Source: Streptomyces sp. NBC_00663 (GTDB lineage: Bacteria; Actinomycetota; Actinomycetes; Streptomycetales; Streptomycetaceae). Taken from it: a DNA stretch of 64,000 nt. This document shows, one piece after another, positions 8,927 through 16,112 of the stretch. Position 1 is the first letter of the stretch; every line of letters begins with the position of its first letter. The position numbers and the translations under genes were made by a program. Location of the stretch: assembly GCF_036226885.1 (NCBI RefSeq), contig NZ_CP109027.1, positions 8,246,001 to 8,310,000 on the forward strand. Direction: 5' to 3'. The notes below the pieces were generated by a model. It was not told where the DNA came from, did no database searches, and worked only from the letters and a program-made list of their open reading frames with translations.

Positions 8927-9352
8927 TCAGACCGCGAGGTGCTTCACCCAGCGCCGCCACTTCTCCTCCGGCGCGTACCCGGCGGCCCGCCACGCCGCCT
9001 GCCCCGTCTCGTTGCGCACCAGCACCATCGCGTCCCCACGACGGCCGCCGAGCTGGACGAACCGCTCCTCCGCCGCGGCGAGCAGCGCCGAGCCGATGCC
9101 CTGGCGACGGCGCTCCGGGTGCACCGCGAGCCGGTACAGATGGCAGCGCCAGCCGTCGAAGCCCGCGATCACCGTGCCGACCAGCTCACCGCCCCGCTCG
9201 GCCAGGATCAGCGCCTCGGGATCGCGGGCGACGAGCCGCTCGACGCCCTCCCGGTCGTCGCTGATGCTCGTGCCCTCGGCGGCCGTCTTCCAGAAGGCCA
9301 GCACACTGTCGAGGTCCTCGGGCGCGGCGGCCCTGATGCGCAGATCGGTCAT
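8927..9352 (-). CDS. GNAT-family N-acetyltransferase
   Basis: 141 residues covering a complete single GNAT fold. The acetyl-CoA pyrophosphate loop is ERRRQGIGSALL (R-x-x-G-I-G), preceded by the YRLAVHPE strand and followed by MVLVRNETGQAAWRAAGY, the C-terminal strand-helix that usually helps shape the acceptor site. The ATG at 9352 follows a plausible leader. It is a stand-alone gene; the acceptor substrate (amine of an amino acid, antibiotic or protein) cannot be told from sequence. Confidence 0.9.
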   Translation of the reverse strand: MTDLRIRAAAPEDLDSVLAFWKTAAEGTSISDDREGVERLVARDPEALILAERGGELVGTVIAGFDGWRCHLYRLAVHPERRRQGIGSALLAAAEERFVQLGGRRGDAMVLVRNETGQAAWRAAGYAPEEKWRRWVKHLAV

Positions 9353-9417
9353 GCGGCGATCCCATCACGTACCCCGCGACGAGACCCGGAATTCCAGCAT
9401 CCGGACAGCGGCGGCGG

Positions 9418-10275
9418 TCACTTGCCGCCCAGCTCCGCGACGACCGGCGCGAACGCCTCCATGTGCGGCTCCAGCACGGTCAGATAGCTGAAGCCGTACG
9501 TCTCACGCAGCGCGAGCACCTTCGCGGTGACCTCCGCCTGATTGCCGACCAGCAGGATGGGCAGTTCCAGCGCCTGCTCCACGGTGAAGCCCGGAACCCG
9601 GCCGACGAGCGGTCGTACCGCGGCCTCGGGATCGTCCGTGACGACCACCATCTGGATGAGCAGATTCAGTTCCGCCGGTTCCGCGCGGCCCGCCGCCAGC
9701 TCTCGGTACCGGGCGAACCGCGTGTCGAACTCCGCGAGGGTCGTCGGCACCAGCTTGCCGTCCGTGTTCCCCGGGACCAGATACGCGCCCGTGAACGCGG
9801 CGATGTCCGCGTGCTCGGCGGTGAGCCGCAGCATCCGTTCACCGTTGCCGCCGAGCAGCAGCGGCACCTTCGCATCGACGAGCTGCCCCAACTCCTCGAC
9901 CGTGTGCCGTAGATGGTCCACCCGCGCGCGTGGCGTCCCGAAGGGCAGCCCGGCCCGGTCGTGCTCCGCCTGTACGTACCCGGTGCCCAGGCCCAGTTCG
10001 AGGCGTCCGTCCGTCAGCGCGTGCGTCGTTGCCACCTCGCGGGCGAGCAACGCCGGGTTCCAGAAACCCGCGTTGAGCACGAACGTGCCCAGCCGTGGCC
10101 GCTCCGTCGCCGCGCCCGCCGCGACCAGCGCCGGGAAGGGCGCGGGCATGCCCAGGTGGTCGGGGACGAGGATCACGTCGTACCCGATCTCCTCGGCCCG
10201 GCGGCACTTGGCACGCCACTCCCCGGCGGGCGCGGGGTCGATCAGGCTGACGCCGAAGCGGAACGGACGCGGCAT
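9418..10275 (-). CDS. LLM-class F420-dependent oxidoreductase
   Basis: 285 residues forming a luciferase-like TIM barrel. The start MPRPFRFGVSL, the loop VPDHLGMPAPFPALVAA and LELGLGTGYVQAEHDRAGLP are typical of the actinobacterial LLM subfamily predicted to use coenzyme F420 (TIGR03621-like). It probably transfers hydride to or from an unsaturated or keto substrate. Substrate and pathway are unknown, and the gene has no biosynthetic partners nearby. The cofactor assignment is by family, since FMN-using members share the fold. Confidence 0.85.
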   Translation of the reverse strand: MPRPFRFGVSLIDPAPAGEWRAKCRRAEEIGYDVILVPDHLGMPAPFPALVAAGAATERPRLGTFVLNAGFWNPALLAREVATTHALTDGRLELGLGTGYVQAEHDRAGLPFGTPRARVDHLRHTVEELGQLVDAKVPLLLGGNGERMLRLTAEHADIAAFTGAYLVPGNTDGKLVPTTLAEFDTRFARYRELAAGRAEPAELNLLIQMVVVTDDPEAAVRPLVGRVPGFTVEQALELPILLVGNQAEVTAKVLALRETYGFSYLTVLEPHMEAFAPVVAELGGK

Positions 10276-10319
10276 GAACTCTCCTCGGACACCGACGACT
10301 TGAGGTCACGCCGATTCCA

Positions 10320-12887
10320 TCACTCGTGCGCGATGGCCGCCAGAACATTCATGCGGGATGCACGCAACGCGGGCAGCAGCGCCGCCACGATGCCCACGAC
10401 CGCCGATCCGACCACCACCGCGACGATCGTCGTCCACGGGATCGCGAGCGCGTTCATGCCCTGCAACTCCAGCACCTGCTGGACGCACACCCCCCACACC
10501 AGGCCCAGCGCGAGTCCCAGGACCGCGCCGAAGACGGCGATCACCACCGACTCCAGGCGGATCATCCGGCGCAGCTGGCGGCGGGCGAGCCCGATCGCGC
10601 GCAGCAGTCCGATCTCCCGGGTGCGCTCCACCACCGACAGGGCAAGGGTGTTGACCACGCCGAGCACCGCGATGACGATCGCGAGGCCGAGCAGCGCGTA
10701 CACCAGGTAGAGCAGCACGGCGATCTGGTCGTGGACCAGCTTCTTGTAGTCGGCCAGGTCACGGACCTGGACCTGCGGATAGGGGTCGAGGGACTTGTCC
10801 AGCCGGGCCCGCAGCTGGTCGGCGTCGGTGCCGGAGGCGGCGTTGACGTAGAGCGCGGAGTCCTGGCCGCCCGGCACGTACTTCTCGGCCGTGGCGATAC
10901 CGAAGAACAGCCCGCCCTGCATACCGAAGCCGTCCGAGCCGTCCTGGTCGGTGAGGGCGGCGACCTTCATCTCCGCGCGCTGCCCGCCCGGGAACTCGAC
11001 GGGGACCGTGTCGCCGATCCGCACGCCGTGGTCCTTGGCGAAGTCCACGTCCATGCCCATGCTGCCGGGCGCCAGCGCCGCCGCCGAGTCCCCGTCCGCG
11101 TACGTGACATGGGCGACGTCGTCCACCTTGTCGTCGTAGCCCGCGGCGGTCGTCTCGACGCGCTTGCCGTCCGGCAGCCGCACCGCGAGCGGCGCGAACC
11201 GCTGCCGTACGACGAGTCCGACGCCCTCGGTGTCGCGCACGGCGTCCGTGACGGTCTGCGAGAACGGCACGAAGTTGGTGTTCTGGACGACGAAGTCGGC
11301 GCCCAGCGTCTTGTCGATCTGCTGGTCGAAGGACTTGGACATCGACGCGCTCGCCACCGACATGCCACCGACCAGTGCGAGGCCCACCATCAGGGCCGCC
11401 GCGGTGGCGCCCGTACGACGGGGATTGCGCAGGGCGTTGCGCTGGCTCATGCGGCCGATCGAGCCGAACAGCGCCGGGAAGGCCCCGCCCAGCACCCGGA
11501 TCACCGGGCGGACCAGCAGCGGGCCCGCGATCACCGTCGCGATGAGCGTGAGGACGACACCGAGCCCCAGCAGGGAGGCCGACGAGGACGTCTTCGTCGC
11601 CGTCGCACAGCCCACCAGGGCCGCCGCGCCGAGCGCTCCGACGATCGAGCCCACGACCGCCCGCGTCCTGAGCGGCTTGCCGATGCCCGCGATCTCCGCG
11701 TCCGCGAGCGCGGCCATCGGGGAGACGCCCGCCGCCCGCCGCGCCGGTAGATACGCCGCCACGAAGGTGACGCCGACCCCGACGACGTACGCCGCCACGG
11801 GAGTTCCCCAACCGACCACCATCTCCGTGGTCTTGAGGTTCATCCCGAAGACACCCATCAGCTTGATGAGGCCGGCCGCGAGCCCGATGCCCGCCGCCAG
11901 GCCCAGCGTCGAGCCGACCAGGCCGAGCAGGATCGCCTCGGTCAGCACCGACCGGCGCACCTGCCGACGGTCGGCACCGAGGGCCCTGAGGAGGCCCAAC
12001 TCCCGGGTGCGCTGGGCGATCAGCATCGAGAAGGTGTTGACGATCAGGAAGATGCCGACCAGCACCGCGATCCCGGCGAAGCCGAGCATCACGTACTTGA
12101 TGACGTCCAGGAACCCGCCGAGATCCTCCGCGGCGGAGTCGGCCTGCTCGTCGGCGGTCTTCACGTCATAGGCGCCGGTGTCGAGCGTGGCGGCGATCCG
12201 GCTCTTGAGCTGGGCGTCGCTCACACCGGGGGCCGCGTCCACCGAGATGCCCGTCGCCTTGTCCGGCGAGCCGAGCAGCTGGTCCGGGGCGGTGGCCGGG
12301 TCGAGGAAGACGAGGGCCGCGCCCGGGTTTGTCGTGGTGAAGGTGGCGATGCCGACGATCCTGACCTTGAACGTGCCCGGCTGGGCCAGCACGGTCAGCG
12401 TGTCACCGATCTTCACGTGCTTCTTGTCGGCGGTGTCCGCGTCAAGGAGCGCCTCGGCGGCGCCGCGCGGGGCATGGCCGGAGGTCAGCTTCACGGGGCT
12501 GCGGTCGGTGACGTACCAGTCGGCGGCGATGGTGGGCGCGCCGGTGGTCGGGCCGACCGACTCGTTGTCACTGTCGACGACCGTGATGTTCTCGACGCCC
12601 ACGTCGGGGTGGGCCGAGGCGACGCCGTCGACCTTCGCGACCTGGGCGGCCAGCGAGGCGGGCAGGGTCCGGGCCTCGCCGGTCGGCACCTGGGAGTCGA
12701 GGTCGTCCTTCGGCTCCACCGTCACATCGGCGGACGTGGAGGCGAAGAGCCGGTCGAAGGTGCGGGTCACCGTGTCGGAGAAGATCAGGCTGCCCGCGAC
12801 GAACGCCACGGACAGGACGATGGCCAGCGCGGACAGCAGCAGCCGTCCCTTGTGCGCGAGGAAGCTGCGGAGCGTCGCCTTCAGCAC
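10320..12887 (-). CDS. MacB/FtsX-type ABC transporter permease, 855 aa
   Basis: Large permease with a membrane helix at residues 15-35, a first extracytoplasmic domain (about 40-250), an FtsX block of three helices (about 265-400), a second central pair of helices, another extracytoplasmic domain (about 520-730) and a final FtsX block. Both FtsX cores show the conserved RTRELGLLRALG or RTREIGLLRAIG cytoplasmic loop. The GTG start at 12887 follows the ATPase stop by 4 nt and gives the family-typical opening VLKATLRSFLAHKGRLLL. A longer frame lacks similarity. Such duplicated FtsX permeases export lipids, peptides or drugs, or transmit force. Confidence 0.93.
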   Translation of the reverse strand: MLKATLRSFLAHKGRLLLSALAIVLSVAFVAGSLIFSDTVTRTFDRLFASTSADVTVEPKDDLDSQVPTGEARTLPASLAAQVAKVDGVASAHPDVGVENITVVDSDNESVGPTTGAPTIAADWYVTDRSPVKLTSGHAPRGAAEALLDADTADKKHVKIGDTLTVLAQPGTFKVRIVGIATFTTTNPGAALVFLDPATAPDQLLGSPDKATGISVDAAPGVSDAQLKSRIAATLDTGAYDVKTADEQADSAAEDLGGFLDVIKYVMLGFAGIAVLVGIFLIVNTFSMLIAQRTRELGLLRALGADRRQVRRSVLTEAILLGLVGSTLGLAAGIGLAAGLIKLMGVFGMNLKTTEMVVGWGTPVAAYVVGVGVTFVAAYLPARRAAGVSPMAALADAEIAGIGKPLRTRAVVGSIVGALGAAALVGCATATKTSSSASLLGLGVVLTLIATVIAGPLLVRPVIRVLGGAFPALFGSIGRMSQRNALRNPRRTGATAAALMVGLALVGGMSVASASMSKSFDQQIDKTLGADFVVQNTNFVPFSQTVTDAVRDTEGVGLVVRQRFAPLAVRLPDGKRVETTAAGYDDKVDDVAHVTYADGDSAAALAPGSMGMDVDFAKDHGVRIGDTVPVEFPGGQRAEMKVAALTDQDGSDGFGMQGGLFFGIATAEKYVPGGQDSALYVNAASGTDADQLRARLDKSLDPYPQVQVRDLADYKKLVHDQIAVLLYLVYALLGLAIVIAVLGVVNTLALSVVERTREIGLLRAIGLARRQLRRMIRLESVVIAVFGAVLGLALGLVWGVCVQQVLELQGMNALAIPWTTIVAVVVGSAVVGIVAALLPALRASRMNVLAAIAHE

Positions 12888-12891
12888 CGGT

Positions 12892-13743
12892 TCAGTCCTT
12901 GTCGAGGGAGACGTCGGGGGAGACGTCGGAGGACGCGTCGCCGGAGGGAGGGCCACTCTCGGCCTGGCCGCGGATCACGTCGAACCGCTTCATCCGCTCC
13001 AGCACCGCCTCCGCCGTCGGCCGCTCCATCTCGTCGACGATCCGTCCGTCCCCCAGGAAGAGCACCAGGTCGGAGTGGGCGGCGGCGCCCGGGTCGTGGG
13101 TGACCATGACGACGGTCTGCCCGAGGTCGTCCACCGCGTCACGCAGGAAGCCGAGCACCTCCAGACCGGCCCGCGAGTCGAGGTTGCCGGTCGGCTCGTC
13201 CGCGAAGATCAGCTCGGGCCGGGAGGCCAGCGCCCGCGCGCACGCCACCCGCTGCTGCTGACCGCCGGACAGCTGGGCGGGCCGGTGCGTGAGCCGGTCC
13301 CGCAGCCCGAGCGTGTCGATGACCTGGTCCAGCCACTTCTCGTCGGGCTTCTTGCCCGCGATGTCCATGGGCAGGGTGATGTTCTCGGCCGCGTTCAGCG
13401 TCGGGATCAGGTTGAACGACTGGAACATGAACCCGATCCGGTCCCGCCGCAGCCGCGTCAGCTCGCGCTCTTTCAGGCCCGTGATCTCGGTGTCGCCGAG
13501 CCAGACCTGGCCGGCGGACACGTTGTCGAGCCCGGCCAGGCAGTGCATCAGGGTCGACTTCCCGGAGCCGGACGGCCCCATGACCGCGGTGAAGCGACCG
13601 CGCGCGATCTCCACGTCCACCGAGTCGAGGGCGAGCACCGTGGTCTCGCCCGAGCCGTACGCCTTGGTCAGTCCGCGGGCGCGGGCCGCGATCCCGTCGG
13701 CCGGGGCATGGCCGGGGGCGTGCTCCGCAGCAGATGTGGACAA
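12892..13743 (-). CDS. ABC transporter ATP-binding protein (MacB/LolD type)
   Basis: 283 residues from a TTG at 13743, chosen because GAGGAGG lies 5 nt upstream; the open frame extends further without similarity. Walker A is GPSGSGKST, the signature LSGGQQQRV and Walker B LIFADEPTGNLDS, with the X-loop that marks LolD/MacB/FtsE ATPases. The last 30 residues are an acidic Ser/Asp-rich tail (DASSDVSPDVSLDKD) not needed for the fold. It is the first gene of an exporter operon with the FtsX-type permease that follows. Confidence 0.93.
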   Translation of the reverse strand: MSTSAAEHAPGHAPADGIAARARGLTKAYGSGETTVLALDSVDVEIARGRFTAVMGPSGSGKSTLMHCLAGLDNVSAGQVWLGDTEITGLKERELTRLRRDRIGFMFQSFNLIPTLNAAENITLPMDIAGKKPDEKWLDQVIDTLGLRDRLTHRPAQLSGGQQQRVACARALASRPELIFADEPTGNLDSRAGLEVLGFLRDAVDDLGQTVVMVTHDPGAAAHSDLVLFLGDGRIVDEMERPTAEAVLERMKRFDVIRGQAESGPPSGDASSDVSPDVSLDKD

Positions 13744-13897
13744 GACTGCCTCCTCGCTCGGACGTACGGACTCCCGGCCGAGCGTAGTGTGACCCCGCCC
13801 ACACCCGGTATCCCCCTGGAGTGCAAGGCCGTCTCCACCCCAGGTCGGGCCCCTGATACCGGTGTAAGGGGCAATCTCCACCCACGGGCGGACCCCC

Positions 13898-13927
13898 TTG
13901 CCGGTGCTAGCGGTCCGGCGCTAGCGT
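13898..13927 (+). promoter_or_regulatory. Promoter with operator-like inverted repeat for the RHH/Fic pair
   Basis: A -35-like TTGCCG (13898-13903) and -10-like TAGCGT (13922-13927) are 18 nt apart. The spacer holds a perfect 7-bp inverted repeat, GCTAGCG (13906-13912) and CGCTAGC (13919-13925), with a 6-nt gap. The -10 box ends 6 nt before the ATG of the ribbon-helix-helix gene, so transcription probably starts at the A of the start codon (leaderless). The repeat is the obvious candidate site for autorepression by that protein. This is read from sequence only; no start site is known. Confidence 0.55.
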
Positions 13928-13933
13928 CGAGGT

Positions 13934-14161
13934 ATGGCGAAGACCCAGCTGAACGTACGGGTGGACGAGGGCACCGCCCGCGCGGCTCGCGAACGCGCCC
14001 TGGCCCGCGGCATGAGCGTCAACCGCTACATCGAAGAGCTGGTCAAACAGGATGCCGGGGAGGTCGGGCAGACCTTCGTCGAGGCTGCCGCCGACTTCAT
14101 GAAGCAGTACGAGAACGTGTTCGCCGAGGAGTTCGGCGGCGAGCGCGAGGGGCGTCGCTGA
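13934..14161 (+). CDS. Ribbon-helix-helix DNA-binding protein (antitoxin-like)
   Basis: 75 residues. Residues 1-45 have the Arc/MetJ-like pattern: a beta strand TQLNVRVDEGTARAAR, a helix, a turn with RGMSVNRYI, then a second helix IEELVKQDA. The acidic C-terminal 30 residues (FMKQYENVFAEEFGGE) could bind a partner, as antitoxin tails do. The gene directly precedes the Fic-like gene by 4 nt. A spaced inverted repeat in its promoter fits autoregulation. The antitoxin role is inferred from gene order and size; a simple repressor is the alternative. Confidence 0.8.
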   Translation: MAKTQLNVRVDEGTARAARERALARGMSVNRYIEELVKQDAGEVGQTFVEAAADFMKQYENVFAEEFGGEREGRR

Positions 14162-14165
14162 CCTC

Positions 14166-14543
14166 TTGAGCGACAACGTGAGAATCGACCTCGCCTGGCT
14201 CCTCATGCTCGCCGAACAGAAGACCCCCGGAGACCCCCAGGTCACCGACTGGGGCGCCCTCGTCGCCGCCGTCGCACGCCACGAGGCCGAGATCTTCGAC
14301 GTGCCCGTCTACGACAGTCCGCACGCCCGCGCCGCCGCCCTGCTCCAACTCCTGATCCATGTACCGGCGTTGGAGCGCTCCAACGCCCTGTACGCGTCCT
14401 CCGTCGCCTACGCGTACCTCGTCGCGAGCGGCCTCAAGGTCGTCACCTCGCCCGAGCAGGTCCGCGACCTGGCCCGGCTGGTCAAGAACGGGGACGCCTC
14501 GGTGCACGACATCGCGGAGGAACTGCGGCAGTGGAGCCAGTGA
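14166..14543 (+). CDS. Fic/Doc-fold protein with degenerate catalytic motif (toxin-like)
   Basis: 125 residues. The layout follows the Doc toxin: helices, then a central segment YDSPHARAAALLQLLIHVP, then a long helix and a C-terminal helix ending IAEELRQWSQ. In Doc/Fic proteins the core reads HxFx(D/N)xNKR; here the aligned segment is HVPALERSN, keeping only the His. AMPylation or phosphorylation by the usual mechanism is therefore doubtful. The start is uncertain: TTG at 14166 gives the longest version, while GTG at 14178 is possible. It is the second gene of a two-gene unit with the ribbon-helix-helix protein. Homologues are, from memory, annotated as Fic-family toxins in Streptomyces. Confidence 0.65.
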   Translation: MSDNVRIDLAWLLMLAEQKTPGDPQVTDWGALVAAVARHEAEIFDVPVYDSPHARAAALLQLLIHVPALERSNALYASSVAYAYLVASGLKVVTSPEQVRDLARLVKNGDASVHDIAEELRQWSQ

Positions 14544-14555
14544 CCACCGGGCCGA

Positions 14556-15236
14556 TCACTCGGCAGGACGCCAGGCGGTGCCCAGCACACAGAAGGACGC
14601 CGGTGTCCTGGGCCCCTTCTCCGGCATGAACACCCGCCGATAGGGCCCGAGTTCGAACCCCGCCTCGCGGAGCGCGGCGATCGGCTCCCGGGACAGATGG
14701 CAGCCCCCGGCCAGCGGCGGCCACACCGTCCGGTCCAGCGCCCGCTGGGTGAACCGCATCGCCGGCCCGCCGCCCCGGCCGTGCTCGAAGAACCGCAGGA
14801 CGCCACCGGGCCGCAGCACCCGCCGTATCTCCGCCAGAGCCCGCGGCACATCGCGCACGCTGCACAGGACCAGCGAGACCACGGCCGCGTCGAAGGCCTC
14901 GCTCTTGACCGGCAGCGCCTCCGCGGCGCCCGGCGCCACATCGACGGGCACCTCGGAGCGCAGGGCGGACTCGACCGCCAACTGTCGCAGCGCGCGCTCC
15001 GGTTCGATCGCCACGACCTCCGCGACGGTGGGCGGATAGTGGCCGAAGTTCAGTCCGTTGCCCGCGCCGATCTCGATCACCCGCCCCGACAGCCCGGACA
15101 GCAGCCGGTCACGTACCCCGGCCATGCCCCAGCGGGTCTCGGCGCTCACGCTCACGCGGGCGTAGTAACGGGCGAACAGCGGGTGGTGCACGGGATCACT
15201 CGGCAACCTGTCCGAGCCGGCGGACCGTAGCGGCAT
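14556..15236 (-). CDS. Class I SAM-dependent methyltransferase
   Basis: 226 residues. Motif I is VIEIGAGNGLNFGHYP (SAM-binding glycine loop), followed by an acidic strand end VVAIEPE, motif IV AFDAAVVSLVLCSV and motif VI LRPGGVLRFFEHGRG. This is the UbiE/Coq5-like small-molecule or phospholipid methyltransferase pattern; the PEHGRG-like segment and length resemble PmtA-type enzymes, but the substrate is open. The gene converges with the Fic-like gene, with 12 bp between the stop codons. Confidence 0.88.
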   Translation of the reverse strand: MPLRSAGSDRLPSDPVHHPLFARYYARVSVSAETRWGMAGVRDRLLSGLSGRVIEIGAGNGLNFGHYPPTVAEVVAIEPERALRQLAVESALRSEVPVDVAPGAAEALPVKSEAFDAAVVSLVLCSVRDVPRALAEIRRVLRPGGVLRFFEHGRGGGPAMRFTQRALDRTVWPPLAGGCHLSREPIAALREAGFELGPYRRVFMPEKGPRTPASFCVLGTAWRPAE

Positions 15237-15310
15237 GGCGACCTCCCGAAAGGACGGGCCCTACCGTGATTGTCCCCCGGTGCGCGATCCGTGCACCTCC
15301 CGCTCGCGCG

Positions 15311-15997
15311 TTATGCGACGAAGCCGCGCACCTGCTGGTACACGCCGTAGTCGTTGTTCATGTCGGTGTGCGAGACGCAGCCGACCTCGACATTGGTCGC
15401 CCCGCTCAGGATCGCGGTGGTGTCCGGGGTGAGCGCGTCGTCGCAGTTGGACCAGTAGCTGGCGTACGAGACGCTGCCCGGGGTCTCGTCACCGGAGTTG
15501 AGCGAGGTCAGGAACGAACTGCCCGTGTACATCTCGGCACACGACGTGTACAGCCAGGAGCACCAGGAGGCGGTCGTGGTGCCGTGGTTGACTCCGGCCA
15601 CCGAGACGAAGTCGTCCACGTACGACGTCCCGCTCAGGTTCCTCAGGTAGTAACGGGAGTTCAGCGCGCCCATGGAGTGCACGACCAGGTCCACCTTCGA
15701 GGCGCCGGTCTGCGACAGCACGGTCTTCACATAGCTGGAGAGCTGGCTCGCGGTGGTGACGTTCGACTTGGACCAGTCGTACGAGAACGCGTACAGCTGC
15801 GAGGACGTGTAGCCGTCGGCCTTGAAGTCGGCGATCCAGTCGTCCCAGCTACTGGCGTCACTGCTCAAACCATGGACGAAGACGATCGGATCGTGGCTCG
15901 CGGCCTGAGCGGGGGCCGCGGACAGGGAGAGCGACAGAAGGAGCGAGGTGACGACGGCCGAGACGGCCGCTGACATGCGGCGCATGCGGCGTTGCAT
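15311..15997 (-). CDS. Secreted triacylglycerol lipase (class 2, EstA/LipB-like)
   Basis: 228 residues. A signal peptide (basic MQRRMRRM, hydrophobic core, AQA-A cleavage near residue 33) leads to a minimal alpha/beta hydrolase of about 195 residues. The oxyanion motif is FVHGLSSDASSW and the nucleophile elbow LVVHSMGAL, where Val replaces the first Gly of GxSxG, much as Ala does in Bacillus LipA. The catalytic Asp is probably in TPDTTA and the His in SHTDM. Six mature cysteines could form disulphides. It is exported and likely hydrolyses esters or lipids outside the cell. An earlier in-frame ATG would add a non-signal stretch and is not used. Confidence 0.92.
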   Translation of the reverse strand: MQRRMRRMSAAVSAVVTSLLLSLSLSAAPAQAASHDPIVFVHGLSSDASSWDDWIADFKADGYTSSQLYAFSYDWSKSNVTTASQLSSYVKTVLSQTGASKVDLVVHSMGALNSRYYLRNLSGTSYVDDFVSVAGVNHGTTTASWCSWLYTSCAEMYTGSSFLTSLNSGDETPGSVSYASYWSNCDDALTPDTTAILSGATNVEVGCVSHTDMNNDYGVYQQVRGFVA

Positions 15998-16112
15998 GGT
16001 GCCTCCAGATACGGGTGGGGTTGTCAGGAGGGTGGGGCCGGGTCTACGCGCGCCGCATCGGTGAAATCGCCGGTCTTTACGTGTCAATTAACTCGCCAGT
16101 AACGTCGATGGC

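Noticed and set aside
12888..12956. 23-codon extension of the FtsX-type permease
   Set aside because: It overlaps the ATPase gene and is a Pro/Thr-rich string without similarity.
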